25,343 nucleotides of DNA from CAYXXN01 sp964469055 (lineage in GTDB: Bacteria > Acidobacteriota > Thermoanaerobaculia > Multivoradales > JAHEKO01). Location: positions 1 through 25,343 of the forward strand of contig CAYXXN010000020.1 in the NCBI GenBank assembly GCA_964469055.1, in the 5' to 3' direction. Positions 23,458 to 25,343 of this stretch are shown here, one piece after another. How positions within the stretch are numbered: position 1 is the first letter of the stretch; each line of letters opens with the position of its first letter. The translations under genes were made by a program, and so were the position numbers. Below the pieces are notes generated by a model, which had not been told where the DNA came from, ran no database searches, and was given only the letters and a program-made list of their open reading frames with translations.

Positions 23458-24603
23458 ATGGACCCGGGTGAGCGATCGCAACAGCTCAGGGCATGGGCGC
23501 TGGAGCTGGGCTTCGACCGCGCTGGGGTGGCGGCCCTCGGCCCCGCTGCGACGGGGGACGCCTACCTCGCTTGGCTGGCGCGTGGCGATCAGGCGGGGAT
23601 GGACTACATGGCGCGCCGCGTCGAGCTGCGGCTGGATCCGCGCCGGCTGCTGCCCGGAGCCCGGAGCGCGGTCTGCGTGGCGCTCCATTACGCGCCGCTG
23701 GCGGAAGAGCTCGCGCCGGCCGCGGATCTGTGGGCCGGCGTCGCGCGCTACGCCCGCGGCCGCGACTATCACAACGTCATGGGCCGCCGTCTGCGCCGCC
23801 TGGCGGAGCGTATCCGGCGAGCCTTCCCCGGCACGGCGGCCCGTGCCTGCGTCGATACCGCGCCGCTCTTGGAGCGCGAGCTGGCGGCGGCCGCCGGGTT
23901 GGGTGCGGTGGGCAAGAACACCCTGCTGCTGCACCCGGAGGGCGGGTCCTACTTCCTCCTCGGCGAGGTCCTGACCACCCTCGAGCTGGAGCCGGACGAG
24001 CCCCTGGCCGATCTCTGCGGCACCTGCACGCGCTGCCTCGAGGCGTGCCCGACGGGCGCGCTCGCGGCGCCGTACCGACTCGACAGCCGGCGCTGCATCA
24101 GCTACTGGACGATCGAGCATCGCGGTGCGATCGACGAGCCGATGAGGTCCGAGCTCGGCGACTGGGTCTTTGGCTGCGACATCTGCCAGGAGGCCTGCCC
24201 GTGGAACTCCGGGCCGGCGCCGCGGGACCGACCCGAGTTCGCCCTGGCGGCGGAGCGGCGCGACCTCGACCTGACCGGCCTGCTCGGCTTGGGCGAGAAG
24301 GCGTACCGGGACCGCTTCCGAGGTAGCCCGATGCAGCGCGCCCGCCGCGAGGGGCTGCAGCGCAACGCCGCCGTGGCGCTGGGCAACCGGCCGCGAGCGA
24401 ACGGCACCGCGGCGCTGATCGAGGCGCTGCGCGAGGGGGAGCCGCTCACCCGGAGGCACGCTGCTTGGGCCCTCGGGCGGTTGAGCAGCGCGGCGGGTCG
24501 GCGAGCTCTGGAGCAGGCGCTCGCGAGCGAGGCGGACGGCGCGGTACGCTCCGAGATCGCGCAGGCCCTCGCGACCTCGGGAGGCGGGGCCGACACGCTC
24601 TGA
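23458..24603 (+). CDS. queG: Epoxyqueuosine reductase with HEAT-like C-terminus
   Basis: Cobalamin and Fe-S enzyme that reduces epoxyqueuosine to queuosine in tRNA, the last step of the modification. The 381-residue protein has RYARGRDYHNVM (97-108, cobalamin region), catalytic Asp133 in CVDTAPLLER, and GLGAVGKNTLLLHP (147-160). Two 4Fe-4S ligand sets follow: CGTCTRCLEACP (187-198) with Cys213, and CDICQEACP (240-248). The C-terminus (about 330-378) holds HEAT-like repeats, found in many QueG proteins and used for tRNA contact. ATG at 23458 has GAAGGA upstream; the frame is open further upstream without similarity. Its TGA overlaps the next ATG by one base. Confidence 0.96.
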   Translation: MDPGERSQQLRAWALELGFDRAGVAALGPAATGDAYLAWLARGDQAGMDYMARRVELRLDPRRLLPGARSAVCVALHYAPLAEELAPAADLWAGVARYARGRDYHNVMGRRLRRLAERIRRAFPGTAARACVDTAPLLERELAAAAGLGAVGKNTLLLHPEGGSYFLLGEVLTTLELEPDEPLADLCGTCTRCLEACPTGALAAPYRLDSRRCISYWTIEHRGAIDEPMRSELGDWVFGCDICQEACPWNSGPAPRDRPEFALAAERRDLDLTGLLGLGEKAYRDRFRGSPMQRARREGLQRNAAVALGNRPRANGTAALIEALREGEPLTRRHAAWALGRLSSAAGRRALEQALASEADGAVRSEIAQALATSGGGADTL

Positions 24604-25343
24604 TGGACGGAGCCACTTCTTTCTTCGAGCGCGAGTTTGCCTGGCTGGCCGACCTGTCCTCCGGACCGCTCGCGCCGGCCGAGGGCGCCTTCGACCCGGC
24701 CGGCGAGTGGACCCAGGGCTGGGCCGTCTGGGAGCTCGCTCCCGAGCGGCGCCGCCGGGTGGTCGAGCGCGTCGGCGCCCTCGCCCTGCGACGCACGCCG
24801 CTGGCCGGAGGGCGCTTTCGCCTGGCGGTGCGGCTCTGGCAGGAGATGCTTTTCGGCGTGGTGCAGAACGTGGAGGCCGCCGTCCGCTGCCGACTGGATG
24901 TCACGGCCACGCCCTTGGAGTGGTGGGCGCGCACCGCCGTGCGCCGGCTCGACGAGTACCGCAGTCCGGATGCCCTCTTCGGACTGGAAACGACCGGCCG
25001 CCGGGAGGGTGACGAGGTGACCCTGACGGCCGGGGGCGCCAACCGGCGTCTCCTCGCACCCGGGGCCCTGGTCCTCGACTGGGCACTCTTCGAGGCCCTG
25101 CCGCGGCTGACGGGCACCATGCCGCCCTTCTCGCAGCTCGGCGACTTCGCCGTGCTCCGGAGAGACCAGGAGTTACGTTCTCTGGGGGTGGCGGCAACGC
25201 CGGCCGGGGAGCTGGAGGGCTTCCTGCAGCTCGGTCCTGGGGGGCTGCCGGCCAGCTTCTGGCGAGCACCCGATCGGCGGGTCTGGTACGTGCGCCAGGG
25301 CTACCGGGCCTTCACCCGGGAGCCGGTCGCCTGGGAGCGACAG
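24603..25343 (+). CDS. Unrecognised protein, 3' end outside the window
   Basis: An open frame of 247 codons without a stop, starting at the ATG that overlaps the queG stop (TGATG). I do not recognise it. The protein begins MDGATSFFEREFAWLADL and is rich in tryptophan, arginine and hydrophobic residues, with no clear signal peptide or membrane helix. Segments such as GWAVWELAPERRRRVVERV (about 39-57), VECRLDV-like mixed strands near residue 95 and WYVRQGYRAFTRE near the end suggest a mixed alpha/beta fold, perhaps with beta strands dominating the second half. Its tight coupling to queG and matching GC-rich codon use support it as a real gene. Function unknown. Confidence 0.6.
   Translation, partial: MDGATSFFEREFAWLADLSSGPLAPAEGAFDPAGEWTQGWAVWELAPERRRRVVERVGALALRRTPLAGGRFRLAVRLWQEMLFGVVQNVEAAVRCRLDVTATPLEWWARTAVRRLDEYRSPDALFGLETTGRREGDEVTLTAGGANRRLLAPGALVLDWALFEALPRLTGTMPPFSQLGDFAVLRRDQELRSLGVAATPAGELEGFLQLGPGGLPASFWRAPDRRVWYVRQGYRAFTREPVAWERQ

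Overview
This is a very GC-rich, gene-dense stretch of an ordinary bacterial chromosome made mostly of housekeeping genes. I see no insertion sequence, phage gene, CRISPR array, tRNA or integration scar. An SMC-ScpAB type cluster (trpS-scpA-scpB-rluB-cmk), a CTC-type L25, a type A RNase P RNA, QueG with C-terminal HEAT-like repeats and many GTG starts suggest a high-GC lineage such as Acidobacteriota (Thermoanaerobaculia-like). Myxococcota or a related group is the main alternative. This assignment is inference only.

Layout. 1-2087: translation block rplY (5' end missing), pth, then a promoter and a structured leader before rpsF-rplI; rpsR is absent from its usual place between them. 2109-3314: SAM methyltransferase. 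3311-10701: an alternating block of PBP1A-type synthase (-), uvrB (+), serine beta-lactamase-like hydrolase (-) and uvrC (+), with compact divergent promoters and overlapping convergent ends. 10694-12591: a possible glycosyltransferase, a Prx5-like peroxiredoxin and a secreted histidine phosphatase (-). 12742-14929: a degenerate J-domain/TPR protein, RNase P RNA (rnpB), and an LD-carboxypeptidase that begins about 2 nt after the rnpB 3' end. 14952-25343: one long run of plus-strand genes, many overlapping: a cNMP-binding/FHA protein, recG, a GT4 glycosyltransferase, a small membrane protein, trpS, scpA, scpB, rluB, cmk, queG and an unrecognised gene that runs off the window.

How they fit together. 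Nucleotide excision repair (uvrB, uvrC) and fork rescue (recG) sit among peptidoglycan enzymes (PBP1A, LdcA-like, beta-lactamase fold). The last block joins chromosome condensation (ScpAB), translation and RNA modification (TrpRS, RluB-type, QueG) and nucleotide metabolism (Cmk). The cNMP/FHA protein is the only obvious signalling protein.

The most unusual points are: (1) the rnpB/ldcA junction, where the only ATG of ldcA lies inside a conserved RNase P element; (2) the missing normal start codon of recG, with a GTGA-coupled start in the wrong frame; (3) predicted leaderless mRNAs for uvrB, uvrC and the PBP, with facing -10 elements; (4) an rpsF leader hairpin that can hide the ribosome binding site, in an operon without rpsR; and (5) convergent genes sharing the same CTAG as both stop codons. 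I did not find a convincing new multi-gene system.
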